Below, piece by piece: positions 45,895 through 57,926 of a stretch of DNA of 64,000 nt (position 1 is its first letter; every line of letters begins with the position of its first letter). Below the pieces are notes generated by a model. The model worked only from the letters and a program-made list of their open reading frames with translations, was not told the DNA's origin and did no database searches. The translations under genes were made by a program, and so were the position numbers. The stretch comes from Scopulibacillus daqui (lineage in GTDB: Bacteria > Bacillota > Bacilli > Bacillales > Sporolactobacillaceae), in NCBI RefSeq assembly GCF_016908855.1, contig NZ_JAFBER010000009.1, forward strand, positions 1 through 64,000. The letters run 5' to 3'.

Positions 45895-47219
45895 GACGCA
45901 CTCGACTCCCCTTCTAAAGGCTTTTTGGGTTGCGCGGCATCATAAATTGAATGCCATTTTCCTTTTTGTTTGTAAAACCATTCCGGTACTAAATTAATGG
46001 ATGAATTAGAATCAGAGACTGTTTTCATCCGGTAACCGATCCGTAAATCATCAATGTCCTTAGGCATGATAGACGCCTTTGTTTTGAGCATCTGGAGCAC
46101 TTCTTGTCCAGATTCTAACGTTACAGACTCCCTTTGGTCAATAGGATTAAGATTTAATAATGTCCTATTTAACTTTTGCAGTTCATTGTCTTTCCAAGCA
46201 AGGTTAATCAGGCATAAGTATTGGTTAGGATACGCTTCTGTACTAATGATAGGGTAATTGCCGATCTTTATACGGAAGTTAACCTCCTGATGTTCTGAAA
46301 ACGAATTGCCCGTGATGCCGTCGTAAATATAATCATCGGTCCAGCCTTTATGGCCGTTAACGAACTCATAGCTGTGAATAATAGGATCTTCAATATCAGC
46401 TGAGTTGTCGCTGATTGCCGGATTAACATATTGCAAGACATTCCCCGACTTCTCGAGCTGATGGCTGCCATCCGAATAAGAGCCTTTGCTATAAACCGCA
46501 TTATCCGGATCGTTGAACAAAATGGGGACAAAGTCAGTAAAAGATACTGTATCGTAAAAGCTCAGAATAGATCTGACTTTTGTTTTAACTGCTGGCAGAT
46601 AAACTGTTTTCGCCTTTAGCTGCTGTTTATAATAAGACACTAAATTTGAATTGCTGAATAGCGAATACAGATGATTCATATTTAAATCTTTGACCGTTGC
46701 GTAAAAGGCTGATTTGTCCTTTTGCGTTTTAAAAAGCGCCATGGCTTGATTATTGTTTGTCGATGAATTAAAAATCTCAACTCTGTCAATCATTAAGTTA
46801 TTCTGCACAGACAGATCTTCTGAATCGAAATTAAAAAGCTTTTGCAGAGCAGCAATAGTGACAGGCGCAGGAAATACGATTTCATACCCGTTGTTTCCGC
46901 CGCGCTGCGGTATATTATGCTGCCCGTATATTGGATAAACATTTGTGAATTTAGCTTTTCGGAAAAGCGAGTAAATCTTGCCGACTGAATCACTTTTTGT
47001 TATGCCGTACATGCCATTGCCGCGATAAAAGATCGCTAAGCTTGGTTTAACGACGTCTTTTAAACTTTTCGAATCGGCAATCGCTATATTTTTAACAGAA
47101 TCAGAAGGACCTTTAGAAGATTTGTATGATGTTTGATAAAACCATATATTCCAGGTCAGTACAACACTCAGCAGAACCAATAGGGTCAGCAGGATAGTTT
47201 TCCCTGTTTCGCGTGTCAT
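45891..47219 (-). CDS. yycH: WalK regulator YycH
   Basis: A 442-residue protein with one TM helix (about 8-27) and a large external part, containing IAIADSKSLKDVVKPS and a LVPEWFYKQKGKW close. It modulates WalK with YycI through the TM helices. It overlaps walK by four bases (ATGA type), so expression is coupled. Confidence 0.9.
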   Translation of the reverse strand: MTRETGKTILLTLLVLLSVVLTWNIWFYQTSYKSSKGPSDSVKNIAIADSKSLKDVVKPSLAIFYRGNGMYGITKSDSVGKIYSLFRKAKFTNVYPIYGQHNIPQRGGNNGYEIVFPAPVTIAALQKLFNFDSEDLSVQNNLMIDRVEIFNSSTNNNQAMALFKTQKDKSAFYATVKDLNMNHLYSLFSNSNLVSYYKQQLKAKTVYLPAVKTKVRSILSFYDTVSFTDFVPILFNDPDNAVYSKGSYSDGSHQLEKSGNVLQYVNPAISDNSADIEDPIIHSYEFVNGHKGWTDDYIYDGITGNSFSEHQEVNFRIKIGNYPIISTEAYPNQYLCLINLAWKDNELQKLNRTLLNLNPIDQRESVTLESGQEVLQMLKTKASIMPKDIDDLRIGYRMKTVSDSNSSINLVPEWFYKQKGKWHSIYDAAQPKKPLEGESSAS

Positions 47220-49045
47220 ACCTTTTCTCCCTCCTTATGAACCGGGAGGGTGAACGAGATCGTGGATCCTTTGTTCCATTCACTGTCAGCCCAAATCTCT
47301 CCGCCATGCGCTTCGATCAATTCTTTGGCTATAGCCAGCCCTAACCCTGTGCCGCCAAGTTTCCGCGAACGGGCCCGATCGACTCGGTAAAAGCGCATAA
47401 AAATTTTGGTTAAATGATCCTTAGGAATGCCGACACCTTGGTCACTGATGCTTATTCTAATAAAACGCCCCAGATGGACAACATTAAATGTAACCGCGCC
47501 GCCCTCAGGAGAATACTTAAGAGCATTTGAGATAATATTATCAATGACCTGAGTGAGTTTATCCCGATCGATATCAACATAGACCGGATTTTTAGGCAAT
47601 TTCCGTATAAAACGGATATTTTGCTTTTTGGACATTTCAAACCGGTCAATAATTTTATGGAAAAACTCTACAAAATCCGTTCTTGCCCGGTTAATGGTAT
47701 AGTCCTTAGCGTCCATTTTTGAAAGCTGAAGCAAATCATTAACAAGCCGGATCATTCGTTCCGTTTCCATTTGGGTCACATCTAAAAATTTCGTTGCTAA
47801 AGCTTCTTCCTTAATGGCGCCGTCCTGGAGAGCTTCCAGATAGCTTTTCATAGTTGTCAGCGGCGTCCTTAGCTCATGCGAAACATTGGCCACAAATTCC
47901 CGCCGTTCCGCTTCTATTTGTTCTTGTTCTGTAACATCATGAAGAACGGCAATCAGACCGTTTAATTCGCCGTTTTCCTTTTTAATGACAGAAAAATGAG
48001 CCCTTAAAAGAAAAACTTGGTCATCTGAACTAAAATCAAGAATAACGGAATCATCTAGATGATAAAGATCATAAGTTGTAAATTCTCCTTGAAGCTTTAA
48101 CAAATCAATAACGGATGATCCCAGCACATTTTGTTTATAGACGCCGAGGAGTTCCTCTGAGCGCTTATTCATAAGAATCACATGTCCATTTTTATCCGTT
48201 GCAATAACGCCGTCCGTCATATAGGCAAGCACTGATTTGAGTTTTCTTCTTTCAGCTTCTGTTGTCTCATTGGCCTCATGCAGCCGTTCAGTCATGTTGT
48301 TAAAAGAAACGGCTAACCGGCCGATTTCATCCTCATCAAACTGCCGGACTTTCCTTGTAAAATCCCCTTGGGCAACAGCAACAGCTTGCCTTTGCAATTG
48401 GGCAAGCGGCTTCGTGATCGTTCTTGCCAAAAAGACGCCGAGAAGCGCGGTGACAATCAAGGCAAACAGTGTGGCTGTTGCTAAAATTTGGTTAATCGAC
48501 CTCAAATCTTTATATACGCCTTCAAGCGATTTCTCAACATAAAGAATCCCGTAATGCTGATTGTCAACTTCAATCGGATCGGTCAATACCCTGACTCTCT
48601 CTCCTGAAGAAGCATCTCTTTTCGTATAAAGCTTCATGCCGTTTGATGTTAATACATCGCGCATCACAGTATTGTTCGTTGTCCGCTTGCCAACGATATC
48701 TGAATGAGCCGGATCAGATGTGGCTATAATTTTGCCTGATTGATCAATAACTTGGGCGACTTTCAGTCCTCCGCCTGTTTCAGAAAGCTGGTCCCGGATC
48801 TTATCAATGACATCATTAGGGTTGTTGCCCTCTCCGCTTTCCCTTGCTTCCTTAACGGCTTCTCCAATATTATAAGAAAGCATGCTCGCTTGAGACTTAA
48901 GCGAGTTATTAAAGTTATTCAGAAAGTTTTTCTCCAACTGGTCGGTAAAGTAAACACCGATCAGCTGCATTGCCAAAAGAATAAGCAATGTATAAACTAA
49001 TAGAAATTTAAATTGAATCGATTTAAAAAAACCGACTTTCTTCAT
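47216..49045 (-). CDS. walK: Essential cell-wall sensor kinase WalK
   Basis: A 609-residue kinase: TM1 (about 12-31), an external Cache-like domain (about 32-180), TM2 (about 184-204), HAMP, PAS (about 260-370, IATDKNGHVILMNKRSEELL), HisKA with the phospho-acceptor His in NVSHELRTPLTTMKSYLEAL, and a HATPase with GTGLGLAIA. It tracks peptidoglycan status, in B. subtilis through wall-cleavage products, and controls WalR. It lies six bases after walR. It is essential in Bacillus and Staphylococcus. Confidence 0.95.
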   Translation of the reverse strand: MKKVGFFKSIQFKFLLVYTLLILLAMQLIGVYFTDQLEKNFLNNFNNSLKSQASMLSYNIGEAVKEARESGEGNNPNDVIDKIRDQLSETGGGLKVAQVIDQSGKIIATSDPAHSDIVGKRTTNNTVMRDVLTSNGMKLYTKRDASSGERVRVLTDPIEVDNQHYGILYVEKSLEGVYKDLRSINQILATATLFALIVTALLGVFLARTITKPLAQLQRQAVAVAQGDFTRKVRQFDEDEIGRLAVSFNNMTERLHEANETTEAERRKLKSVLAYMTDGVIATDKNGHVILMNKRSEELLGVYKQNVLGSSVIDLLKLQGEFTTYDLYHLDDSVILDFSSDDQVFLLRAHFSVIKKENGELNGLIAVLHDVTEQEQIEAERREFVANVSHELRTPLTTMKSYLEALQDGAIKEEALATKFLDVTQMETERMIRLVNDLLQLSKMDAKDYTINRARTDFVEFFHKIIDRFEMSKKQNIRFIRKLPKNPVYVDIDRDKLTQVIDNIISNALKYSPEGGAVTFNVVHLGRFIRISISDQGVGIPKDHLTKIFMRFYRVDRARSRKLGGTGLGLAIAKELIEAHGGEIWADSEWNKGSTISFTLPVHKEGEKV

Positions 49046-49051
49046 GTTAGA

Positions 49052-49753
49052 CTACTCCTGGTCTGGATTTCTTAAATAATATCCTACACCGCGCCTTGTA
49101 ATAATCCATGCTGGACGGCTTGGGTTGTCCTCTACTTTCTCCCGCAGCCTGCGCACCGTCACGTCGACTGTACGCACATCGCCGAAGTAATCGTAGCCCC
49201 ATACCGTTTGCAGCAAATGCTCACGGGTCATAACTTGTCCTAAATGCTTCGCTAAGTAATGAAGCAATTCAAATTCACGGTGCGTCAATTCAATCGCTTC
49301 ACCGCGCTTAGTGACAAGGTAGGCATCTGGATGAATGACAAGAGCGCCGATTGTGATTTCACTTGTCTGTTCCTCTGGTTCTGTGTCGTTTTGATGGCGG
49401 CGGAGATTGGCCTTTACCCGGGCAATCAATTCGCGATTGCTAAAAGGTTTAGTCACATAATCATCCGCGCCAAGCTCCAGTCCAAGCACCTTGTCAATTT
49501 CAGAGTCTTTGGCTGTCAGCATAATGATCGGCGTATTATACTTCTTGCGGATTTCTCTGCACACTTCCATGCCGTCTTTGACCGGAAGCATAACATCCAG
49601 GAGAATCATATCCGGCTTTTCCTCTTCAACTTTTTGCAAAGCTTCTTCGCCGTCATAAGCGCAAATAACTTCATATCCTTCTTTTTCTAAATTAAATTGC
49701 AGGATGTCAGCAATAGGCTGCTCATCATCAACAACTAATATTTTCTTATCCAT
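49052..49753 (-). CDS. walR: Essential response regulator WalR
   Basis: A 233-residue OmpR-type regulator: receiver with Asp53 (MILLDVMLP) and TKPFSNRE, then a winged helix ([34 protein letters not shown]). It switches autolysin genes on and autolysin inhibitors off. The ATG at 49753 follows AGAAGGGG; a frame starting at 49786 adds eleven basic residues and is not supported. First gene of the five-gene wal operon. Confidence 0.95.
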   Translation of the reverse strand: MDKKILVVDDEQPIADILQFNLEKEGYEVICAYDGEEALQKVEEEKPDMILLDVMLPVKDGMEVCREIRKKYNTPIIMLTAKDSEIDKVLGLELGADDYVTKPFSNRELIARVKANLRRHQNDTEPEEQTSEITIGALVIHPDAYLVTKRGEAIELTHREFELLHYLAKHLGQVMTREHLLQTVWGYDYFGDVRTVDVTVRRLREKVEDNPSRPAWIITRRGVGYYLRNPDQE

Positions 49754-50527
49754 TAAAGGTCTACCCCTTCTGGCTTTAATCTTCATTTTAATGAGTGTTT
49801 GTTCAAAAAGAGCAGGAAAACAAACGATTGTTTCTCCTATCTTTTTTGAACGTTATCTTATAAAATCATAGTTTCTCATTCCTTCTATTTTACCATACAT
49901 TCACCATATTGTGGTCTGGTTATATTTAGACAAGGCATAAAAAAGAAGGTGATTCACCGCTGCTTTCATCAATTACATTCTCTGACACTCCAGAAAAAAG
50001 TCAGATATTCATAGACACCTGTATAAATCTTGACAAGCCCTTTAAAAAAATTGAATAACTCCTTGTGTAAATCTCCTTTTGTATTCGTCCCGTTGCGGTT
50101 GATGCTGCTTTTAAGCCTTTAGCGAAAATATTGCGCAGCCGATTGAAGTTTCAATGAAAGGCATTATCTTATGTATTAGATATTTTTTTGGAAACACCTT
50201 TCATTTAAGAAAACTTCATTATAAATTAATTTCTTTACTAAGAAATAGAAAACAGAAGGACAATTTTTGATGTTGTCATTCTTGTGTAAATATCCATGAA
50301 ACGCGAAAAAGATATACATCTTGAAAAATACTTTTGGCAAGGAGCGGTGAGTGCCATATGTTATATGAACACAAAAATACATCCCTGCCTTTGATGACAG
50401 GGGTTATTTCCGGAAAACGCCATAGATCTTGCCGTCTTTATAAACCGTTATATAAAAACTCTAATTTCTGATTGGCAAATAACTAAAAAGCACCCTGCCT
50501 GACACAGCGTGCTGAATTTGCTATAAA
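49754..50527. other. Intergenic region between walR and the tRNA genes
   Basis: About 770 bases. The right-hand part next to walR should contain the wal promoter; an extended -10-like TGGTAAAAT on the minus strand near 49895 is the best candidate. Elsewhere there is a weak CCCTG/CAGGG hairpin near 50385 and no convincing gene. Frames of 36 to 68 residues here lack family features. Confidence 0.45.
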
Positions 50528-50603
<76 letters not shown>

Positions 50604-50626
50604 GTTATTCTTCATCGTTCTATGTA

Positions 50627-50702
50627 TGGCGGTCCCGACCGGATTTGAACCGGCGATCTCCTGCGTGACAGGCAGGCATGTTAACCACTACACCACGGGA
50701 CC
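50627..50702 (-). tRNA. tRNA-Asp (GTC)
   Basis: A 76-base cloverleaf from GGTCCCG to CGGGACC-G-CCA. Anticodon loop CTGTCAC reads GTC, with T arm GGTTCAAATCC and encoded CCA. It lies 23 bases upstream of tRNA-Phe in the same transcript. Confidence 0.96.
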
Positions 50703-50759
50703 TATTTCATTCAGTATTATGTATTTCAAGCAAATCAGTGCAATACATTTGATAAATAG

Positions 50760-50836
<77 letters not shown>

Positions 50837-50984
50837 ACGATATAAAAAATAAATTTACTTCGAGGAATAAAATTGGAGAACTGTTTCTTCCTCTGCAATG
50901 TTTGCCGTTATTTAATAACTTATCGCGACAACATAATTAATTATAGCATCATTTAAAATAAATGCAAGGGTTTTTTAAATTTTT

Positions 50985-51022
50985 TTGTTAGGCACCAAAA
51001 CAACTATTGGTGCCCAACAAAG
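50985..51022. repeat. Stable inverted repeat after purA
   Basis: Arms TTGTTAGGCACCAA and TTGGTGCCCAACAA, one mismatch. On the minus strand the hairpin is followed by A7TTTA6 rather than a T run, so it is more likely an mRNA 3' end stabiliser or weak terminator. On the plus strand there is no T tract after it. Confidence 0.45.
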
Positions 51023-51029
51023 TCAATAT

Positions 51030-52388
<1,359 letters not shown>

Positions 52389-52586
52389 TTACCAGTATTA
52401 AAAGTCAATGTAAAAACGAACATTAAATTATATAATTAATAAAATCGTTCGATATTTTGTTGCTTTTAAATATTTATTATGTATGTTTAACATTATTTAT
52501 CTAAGGAGCAAAAAACATACATAAAATTGGCGCAAACTTACGCCTTGTTGCGGCCTTCCCAGTATGCCTTTTCTATTGTTCTTCCT

Positions 52587-52618
52587 GAAAAATAAAATCC
52601 CCCGCACAATAGGCGGGA
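52587..52618 (-). terminator. Terminator of dnaB
   Basis: Hairpin CCCGCC-TATTGT-GCGGGG followed by GATTTTATTTTT on the minus strand, starting six bases after the stop. Confidence 0.85.
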
Positions 52619-52624
52619 GATCAT

Positions 52625-53986
52625 TTAAGCACCAGGCGGCATATCGCTTTCGCTATGTTTCCGATCAAGGTTAACAAATTTGTTATATTCTTTAATAAAA
52701 GCTAATTCAACAGTGCCGACTGGACCGTTACGCTGTTTGGCAATAATGATTTCTATAATATTCTGTTTCTCGGATTCTTTGTCGTAATAGTCATCACGAT
52801 ATAAGAAAGCGACGATATCCGCGTCTTGTTCAATACTTCCTGATTCACGTATGTCAGACATCATTGGACGCTTGTCCTGCCTTGCTTCAACACCCCGCGA
52901 CAACTGGGACAGGGCAATGACTGGGACATTTAATTCCCGGGCAATAGCCTTTAATGTCCGTGATATTTCTGAGACTTCTTGCTGACGGCTTTCTGAACGT
53001 GAGTTGCCTTGAATGAGCTGCAAGTAGTCTATTAAAATCATGCCTAGCCCTTTTTCTTGCTGCAGACGGCGGCATTTAGCCCTTATATCATTCACCCGGA
53101 TACCAGGGGTGTCATCAATATAAATGCTGGCATTTGACAAGCTGCCCATTGCCATCGTCAGTTTTTGCCAATCCTCTTCTTCCAAACGGCCCGTTCTGAG
53201 CCTTTGGGCATCAATGTTGCCCTCCGCACAAAGCATACGCATCACAAGCTGCTGCGCACCCATTTCAAGACTGAAAATGGCTACAGTATTGTCAGTCTTT
53301 GTTGCAACATTTTGTGCAATATTTAAGGCAAAAGCGGTTTTACCGACCGACGGACGCGCCGCAACAATAATCAGGTCATTTTTTTGGAAACCGGCCGTCA
53401 TCTTGTCCAATTCAATAAATCCTGTTGGAACGCCGGTAATATCCTCGTTGCGATTTTGCAGCATCTCAATATTATCATAAGCATCTATTAAAATATCCTT
53501 AATAGATTGGAAGGCGCTTGCTCTTTTTCGTTGAGCAACTTCAAGAATTGTTTTTTCCGCATCATCTAAGATACTATCTACTTCGTCTTCACGTGTGTAC
53601 CCGTCAGAAACAATGCTTGTTGCTGTACGAATCAATCTTCTCAGCAACGATTTTTCTTCAACGATTTCACTGTAATATTCAATGTTTGCGGCTGTCGGCG
53701 CTGAATCCGCCAACTCGCTTAAATAAGATACACCCCCGACTTCTTCAAGCCTTTTTTGGTTGCGAAGTTCGGAGGTTACCGTAATAACATCGACAGGCTC
53801 TCCTCGTTCAGCTAATTCTAGCATCACGGCATAGATGCTTTGATGTGCTGCCCGGTAAAAATCTTCTGGTATGAGCACTTCAGAAGCCGTAACAATGGCT
53901 TGCGGCTCTAAGAATATTGCCCCCAATACAGCCTGCTCAGCTTCAATGCTATGCGGAGGTGTTCTGTCCGCAAATAAGTCACTCAT
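52625..53986 (-). CDS. dnaB: Replicative DNA helicase (DnaB; DnaC of Bacillus)
   Basis: A 453-residue protein. The N-terminal helical domain has PPHSIEAEQAVLGAIF; the RecA-like domain has Walker A ARPSVGKTAF, Walker B MILIDYLQL and the DIRESGSIEQDAD arginine-finger region. It unwinds DNA at the fork as a hexamer. It lies downstream of rplI across a 165-base gap with a structured terminator, as in B. subtilis (dnaC). Confidence 0.96.
   Translation of the reverse strand: MSDLFADRTPPHSIEAEQAVLGAIFLEPQAIVTASEVLIPEDFYRAAHQSIYAVMLELAERGEPVDVITVTSELRNQKRLEEVGGVSYLSELADSAPTAANIEYYSEIVEEKSLLRRLIRTATSIVSDGYTREDEVDSILDDAEKTILEVAQRKRASAFQSIKDILIDAYDNIEMLQNRNEDITGVPTGFIELDKMTAGFQKNDLIIVAARPSVGKTAFALNIAQNVATKTDNTVAIFSLEMGAQQLVMRMLCAEGNIDAQRLRTGRLEEEDWQKLTMAMGSLSNASIYIDDTPGIRVNDIRAKCRRLQQEKGLGMILIDYLQLIQGNSRSESRQQEVSEISRTLKAIARELNVPVIALSQLSRGVEARQDKRPMMSDIRESGSIEQDADIVAFLYRDDYYDKESEKQNIIEIIIAKQRNGPVGTVELAFIKEYNKFVNLDRKHSESDMPPGA
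52931..52946. promoter_or_regulatory. Weak Noc-type palindrome within dnaB
   Basis: TAATTCCCGGGCAATA matches the Noc site TATTTCCCGGGAAATA at 14 of 16 positions. It may be chance within coding sequence. Confidence 0.3.
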
Positions 53987-54056
53987 ATATAAATCTCCTC
54001 TTATAGAAGTTAAATCATTCTCTTCTCATGTCTCTCAAGATTTTTAGTTAAAAAAA

Positions 54057-54140
54057 GACAAAAAAGCCGAGAAGTTCATGGACGCCGCCTTCGGTTAGGC
54101 GGAAGCTGGCGCGGATCCGCCAGCTTTTTTCCCGGCTTAT
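54057..54140 (-). terminator. Branched terminator between rplI and dnaB
   Basis: The minus-strand RNA folds as an outer stem AAGCCGGGAA / TTCTCGGCTT enclosing two hairpins (AGCTGGCG/CGCCAGCT and CCGCCT/AGGCGG), then TTTTTTGTCTTTTTTT. A three-way junction terminator this large is unusual. It lies right after rplI. Confidence 0.7.
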
Positions 54141-54151
54141 TGAGCTTCTTA

Positions 54152-54595
54152 CTATTGTTCAGTGACATGAACCTTTAAAGTCGCTGTCACATTTTGATGG
54201 AGTTTGACAGGCACGTCAGTATACCCCAATGTTCTAATCGGTTCACTCAATTCTATTTTCCTTTTATCCACTTTAATGTTTTGAGCTTTTAAGGCTTCGG
54301 CAATTTGTTTGCTTGTAATAGACCCGAATAAACGTCCGCCTTCCCCTGACTTTGCCTTTAATTCAAGGTCTAATTTTTCAATGCGATTTTTGAGTTCTTC
54401 AGCTTGCTTTTGTTCTTCTGCCGCACGTTTTGCTTCGCCCTTTTTCTTTATCTCAAGCTGTTTCATATTGCCTTTATTAGCTTCGACAGCTAATCCTTTT
54501 GGGAAAAGAAAATTGCGTGCATAGCCTTCTGAAACATCCTTTACCTCTCCAGCTTTTCCTTTGCCTTTCACATTCTCTAAAAAAATCACCTTCAT
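54152..54595 (-). CDS. rplI: 50S ribosomal protein L9
   Basis: A 147-residue protein with the L9 signature [17 protein letters not shown] (about 28-44), a long charged connecting helix, and the C-terminal rRNA-binding domain ([16 protein letters not shown]). It stabilises the L1 stalk base of the large subunit. Its ATG overlaps the gdpP stop by four bases. Confidence 0.96.
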   Translation of the reverse strand: MKVIFLENVKGKGKAGEVKDVSEGYARNFLFPKGLAVEANKGNMKQLEIKKKGEAKRAAEEQKQAEELKNRIEKLDLELKAKSGEGGRLFGSITSKQIAEALKAQNIKVDKRKIELSEPIRTLGYTDVPVKLHQNVTATLKVHVTEQ

Positions 54596-56568
54596 GATTC
54601 TTCTTCTCCCCCTTCTATATATTCATTAATAGTGGATTTTAGCTTTTCCTTTGCTTCTTCTAAACTTATATCTTCAAACTGGGTAGCAGCATTTGTTAAA
54701 TGACCGCCGCCTCCCAGGTTCTCCATTATTAATTGTACATTGATTTCTCCCAAGGAACGAGCGCTGATGCTTATCTTTCCGTCTAACCGAACGGCAATCA
54801 CGAACGAAGCGCTGATGCCATCCATTGATAATAAGGTATCAGCTGCTTGGGCGATAAGCACTTGATCAAACTTTTCATCTTCTTTGCCCATGGCAATAGC
54901 AATGTTGTCCTTATATATTTCGCTCGACTTGATCAGCTTCGCACGTCGTTTGTATTGAGTTAAATCCTCACGCAGCAATTTTTGAACCAAGATGGTGTCA
55001 GCCCCGTGGCTGCGCAAATAAGAAGCTGCATCAAACGTTCTTGACCCTGTTCTGAATGTAAAGCTTTTCGTATCGACGGTAATTCCCGCAAGCATCGACG
55101 TCGCTTCTATCGGATCGAGGCTTAAATGCTTCGGCTGATACTCGAGAAGTTCAGTAATTAATTCCGATGCCGATGAAGCATAAGGCTCCATGTAGACAAG
55201 AACCGGATCATCTATAAATTCTTCGCCCCTGCGGTGATGGTCAATCACGACAATACGTTCAGCTTTGGATAAAAGCTTAGGTTCCATCACCATCGACGGC
55301 TTGCTCGTATCAACAACAACAACAAGCGTACGAGCAGTCACTTGATCAATGGCATCATCAGGCGAAATAAATTTGTCCCATAACTCTTCTCTCTCTCGTA
55401 TCTCTTCAATGAGCTTAATGACACCTGAACCGTAATTTTCAGGATCAATGACAATACTCGCTTGTTTATCATTGGATTCCGCAATCTTCATAATCCCGAT
55501 ACAAGCGCCGATTGAATCCATATCCGGGTGTTTGTGGCCCATAATAAGCACTTGGTCACTTTCATGGACCAACTCTGATAAAGCATGTGAAATGACTCTC
55601 GCCCTCACCCGAGTTCTCTTTTCAATAGGATTAGACTTTCCGCCGTAAAATTTCACTTTGCCGTGCGGCTCTTTAATGACAACTTGATCTCCGCCGCGTC
55701 CTAGTGCAAGGTCCAAGGCTGACTGCGCAAGCTGGCCCAGTTCCGGCAATGAATGCATGCCTAAACCGATGCCTATACTTAATGTAAATGGAATATGGCT
55801 TTGCGTCTTTAATTCACGGACATTATCTAAAATGCTGAACCTTGTTTTTTCCAGATCTTTTAATATTTTTTGGTTTAAGACAGCAAAGAATTTGTCTGAG
55901 GAGAAACGTTTTAAATAAATATCATAATTGGCTCCCCAATCCTTGATCATGCCGGTCAGCTCGTTATTGATATTGCTTTTGACTTGGTCCTCCATTCCCT
56001 GCGTCACTTCATCATAGTTATCAAGATATATAATTGCAAAAACGGATTGTTCGTTATTATAGCGTTCTTCAATATCTTTGAGCTCTGTAACATCAGAGAA
56101 ATAAAGGAGCCGGTCTTCGCGCCTGATCGTGACTAGATAGTTCCGTTTCTGGATTTTTACGATTTCTTCCTCAGAATCTCCTTTTATAATCGGAATAAGG
56201 GCTTCAGAAATCAAATTCAAGGAATGAGCCAGAAAAGAATCACCGCCGGTTAAAGAAATCATATAAGGATTCATCCACTCAATGTTATGATCGTTATCAT
56301 ACAGGATGATTCCAATCGGCATGTGTAATAATGCCTCATCGCCGACTTTTTTTATACGATGAGACAATGTGCTAATATAAGCTTCTAAATCTTTCTTATA
56401 AACGGCATCGTTGCGAAGAACCCAATAGAAAATAACAGCTAATAAAATAATCCCTATTAAACCCATCATCCAATTAAAAATGGCTGTAAATGCGATATAT
56501 ATAACACATAATATGCCAAGGACTATTAGCTGATCTTTACGCCAACGATGTTTAAGTTGATTCGGCAT
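54592..56568 (-). CDS. gdpP: Cyclic-di-AMP phosphodiesterase GdpP
   Basis: A 658-residue protein: two TM helices (about 14-50), a haem-binding-type PAS (about 85-150), a degenerate GGDEF domain ([10 protein letters not shown]) and a C-terminal DHH/DHHA1 domain ([30 protein letters not shown], and [10 protein letters not shown]). It hydrolyses cyclic-di-AMP to pApA and so affects potassium balance, wall stress and beta-lactam tolerance. It is flanked by yybS and rplI as in Bacillus. Confidence 0.95.
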   Translation of the reverse strand: MPNQLKHRWRKDQLIVLGILCVIYIAFTAIFNWMMGLIGIILLAVIFYWVLRNDAVYKKDLEAYISTLSHRIKKVGDEALLHMPIGIILYDNDHNIEWMNPYMISLTGGDSFLAHSLNLISEALIPIIKGDSEEEIVKIQKRNYLVTIRREDRLLYFSDVTELKDIEERYNNEQSVFAIIYLDNYDEVTQGMEDQVKSNINNELTGMIKDWGANYDIYLKRFSSDKFFAVLNQKILKDLEKTRFSILDNVRELKTQSHIPFTLSIGIGLGMHSLPELGQLAQSALDLALGRGGDQVVIKEPHGKVKFYGGKSNPIEKRTRVRARVISHALSELVHESDQVLIMGHKHPDMDSIGACIGIMKIAESNDKQASIVIDPENYGSGVIKLIEEIREREELWDKFISPDDAIDQVTARTLVVVVDTSKPSMVMEPKLLSKAERIVVIDHHRRGEEFIDDPVLVYMEPYASSASELITELLEYQPKHLSLDPIEATSMLAGITVDTKSFTFRTGSRTFDAASYLRSHGADTILVQKLLREDLTQYKRRAKLIKSSEIYKDNIAIAMGKEDEKFDQVLIAQAADTLLSMDGISASFVIAVRLDGKISISARSLGEINVQLIMENLGGGGHLTNAATQFEDISLEEAKEKLKSTINEYIEGGEEES

Positions 56569-56597
56569 ACTGTCAGCTCCTACTGTTTTATGAGCAT

Positions 56598-57536
56598 TTA
56601 TCTTTTTTTCAGCCGCGCTCTTAAATCAAACCCTAAATCAATTATACCTAATACACGAATAATATAAAGTAAGATTGGCCCAGACAAAATGCTGAATATG
56701 ACTACAATAATTGGTACAGCCGCGGGGATATTTTTTACATAGCAAAAGTAAAAAATGAAGGCAAATCCTTGAATAATCATGACAATTTCCAGGATTGCAT
56801 AAACATTAATGACAACTGTAAATAACCATTGATTTGTATCGACATGCCCAAAGAGCTCAATAATTAAGGCGGCTAGGTAATACCAAATAAGACTTCTTGG
56901 AAAACGGCATTCTCTGAACGGCGGCCACTTTGGAAAATCGACGCGCAGCCTTCTGAGAATAGGCGTGCTTACTAATTCCGTGATTAAAGCATGAAATACC
57001 CCGAATGTAACGATGGTAGTCGGTATTGTATAAACCATCATATTCACGCCTTGCCGTAAAATATCTATTTCTTTTTTCGCATCTTGCTGAAAAGAACCGC
57101 TTAGTTTTTGCGCTGCATTAAGGGAATTTTCAATTGTATCTTTCATTATTCCCATGACGTCTATATGAAGAGCCTGAGTGACAAACCCGTAAAGTAAAAC
57201 GAGAAAAATGATATTCGTTAAGCTTCCGCCCACCAATATCGCCAATGCGGATTTTTTGGAATGCAATAAATATCCCATAACCAACCCAGACAACAAGAAA
57301 TATAAAGCAGAAAGAGTCGGCAAAACCCCGGCAAGCATAAGGGATATAAGCAAAGATATAATTAATACCATAATGCCGGGCTTCAGGCTGTTTTTCGCTG
57401 TATAATAAATCAGCGGCAGCGGCAAAAACCAAAACGTAATAATACCCATAAATGGAATATAAAATGTTATCAATAGGATACATACAAAAATTGCTGTAGA
57501 CAATGATCCTTCGACCAGGACCCTTGTTTGTTTCAT
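56598..57536 (-). CDS. yybS: YybS-type membrane protein (DUF2232)
   Basis: A 312-residue protein with about eight TM helices and a basic tail. DUF2232 proteins are Bacillales membrane proteins of unknown role, always found before gdpP. The PFMGIITFWFLPLPL and SLLISLMLAGVLPTLSAL segments fit that family. It heads the yybS-gdpP-rplI operon. Confidence 0.85.
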   Translation of the reverse strand: MKQTRVLVEGSLSTAIFVCILLITFYIPFMGIITFWFLPLPLIYYTAKNSLKPGIMVLIISLLISLMLAGVLPTLSALYFLLSGLVMGYLLHSKKSALAILVGGSLTNIIFLVLLYGFVTQALHIDVMGIMKDTIENSLNAAQKLSGSFQQDAKKEIDILRQGVNMMVYTIPTTIVTFGVFHALITELVSTPILRRLRVDFPKWPPFRECRFPRSLIWYYLAALIIELFGHVDTNQWLFTVVINVYAILEIVMIIQGFAFIFYFCYVKNIPAAVPIIVVIFSILSGPILLYIIRVLGIIDLGFDLRARLKKR

Positions 57537-57860
57537 TTAAGCCACCTCTAATGTCTGTGATGCCATTACTGAAATAATGGATATGTTTCACTTTATTAAG
57601 TTTATTAGGATCAAGCCTTTTCTTCAACGTTAAAAAAATACGCTTTATCATCTACTATACAAAAATCTAAAACAAATGGAAAGACATTGTATTTTATTCA
57701 GCTCCTAAATTCCGGCAGTTGCAGTTTTCGCAGCATTTCTTTATACTAGACGTATGAACGGCATCTGGAAAAATGTTCATCCAGAAAAATATCCTTTAAA
57801 GTTGGTGGCGTGATGCCTGTATTTAAAATCCCTTTACATAACATATATTATAAAGAAAAT
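57537..57860. other. Divergent intergenic region and 5' leader of the CDF gene
   Basis: It holds the yybS promoter on the left and a leader for the plus-strand cation transporter on the right. A small hairpin (CTGGA / TCCAG near 57757-57776) precedes the terminator hairpin. I do not recognise yybP-ykoY, NiCo or another metal riboswitch. Confidence 0.4.
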
Positions 57861-57893
57861 GCCGACCATAAATACAAGGTCGGTTTTATTTTT
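57861..57893 (+). terminator. Intrinsic terminator in the leader of the CDF gene
   Basis: Hairpin CCGACC-N10-GGTCGG followed by TTTTATTTTT on the plus strand, 34 bases ahead of the CDF start. It must end either a small upstream transcript or act as an attenuator. Confidence 0.75.
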
Positions 57894-57926
57894 GCCTTAA
57901 GGAAAATTAAATGAGGTGAATCAATC

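Noticed and set aside
50031-50060. TTGACA followed at 17 bases by GAATAA on the plus strand
   Set aside because: The -10 is weak and there is no gene or RNA downstream before the minus-strand tRNAs.
50358-50468. 36-residue plus-strand frame beginning MLYEHKNTSLPL
   Set aside because: The ribosome site is too far (about 13 bases), the sequence looks random, and no promoter or terminator frames it.
57130-57651. 173-residue minus-strand frame overlapping yybS
   Set aside because: It is a shadow frame of yybS, with no family resemblance, and contradicts the well-supported yybS frame.
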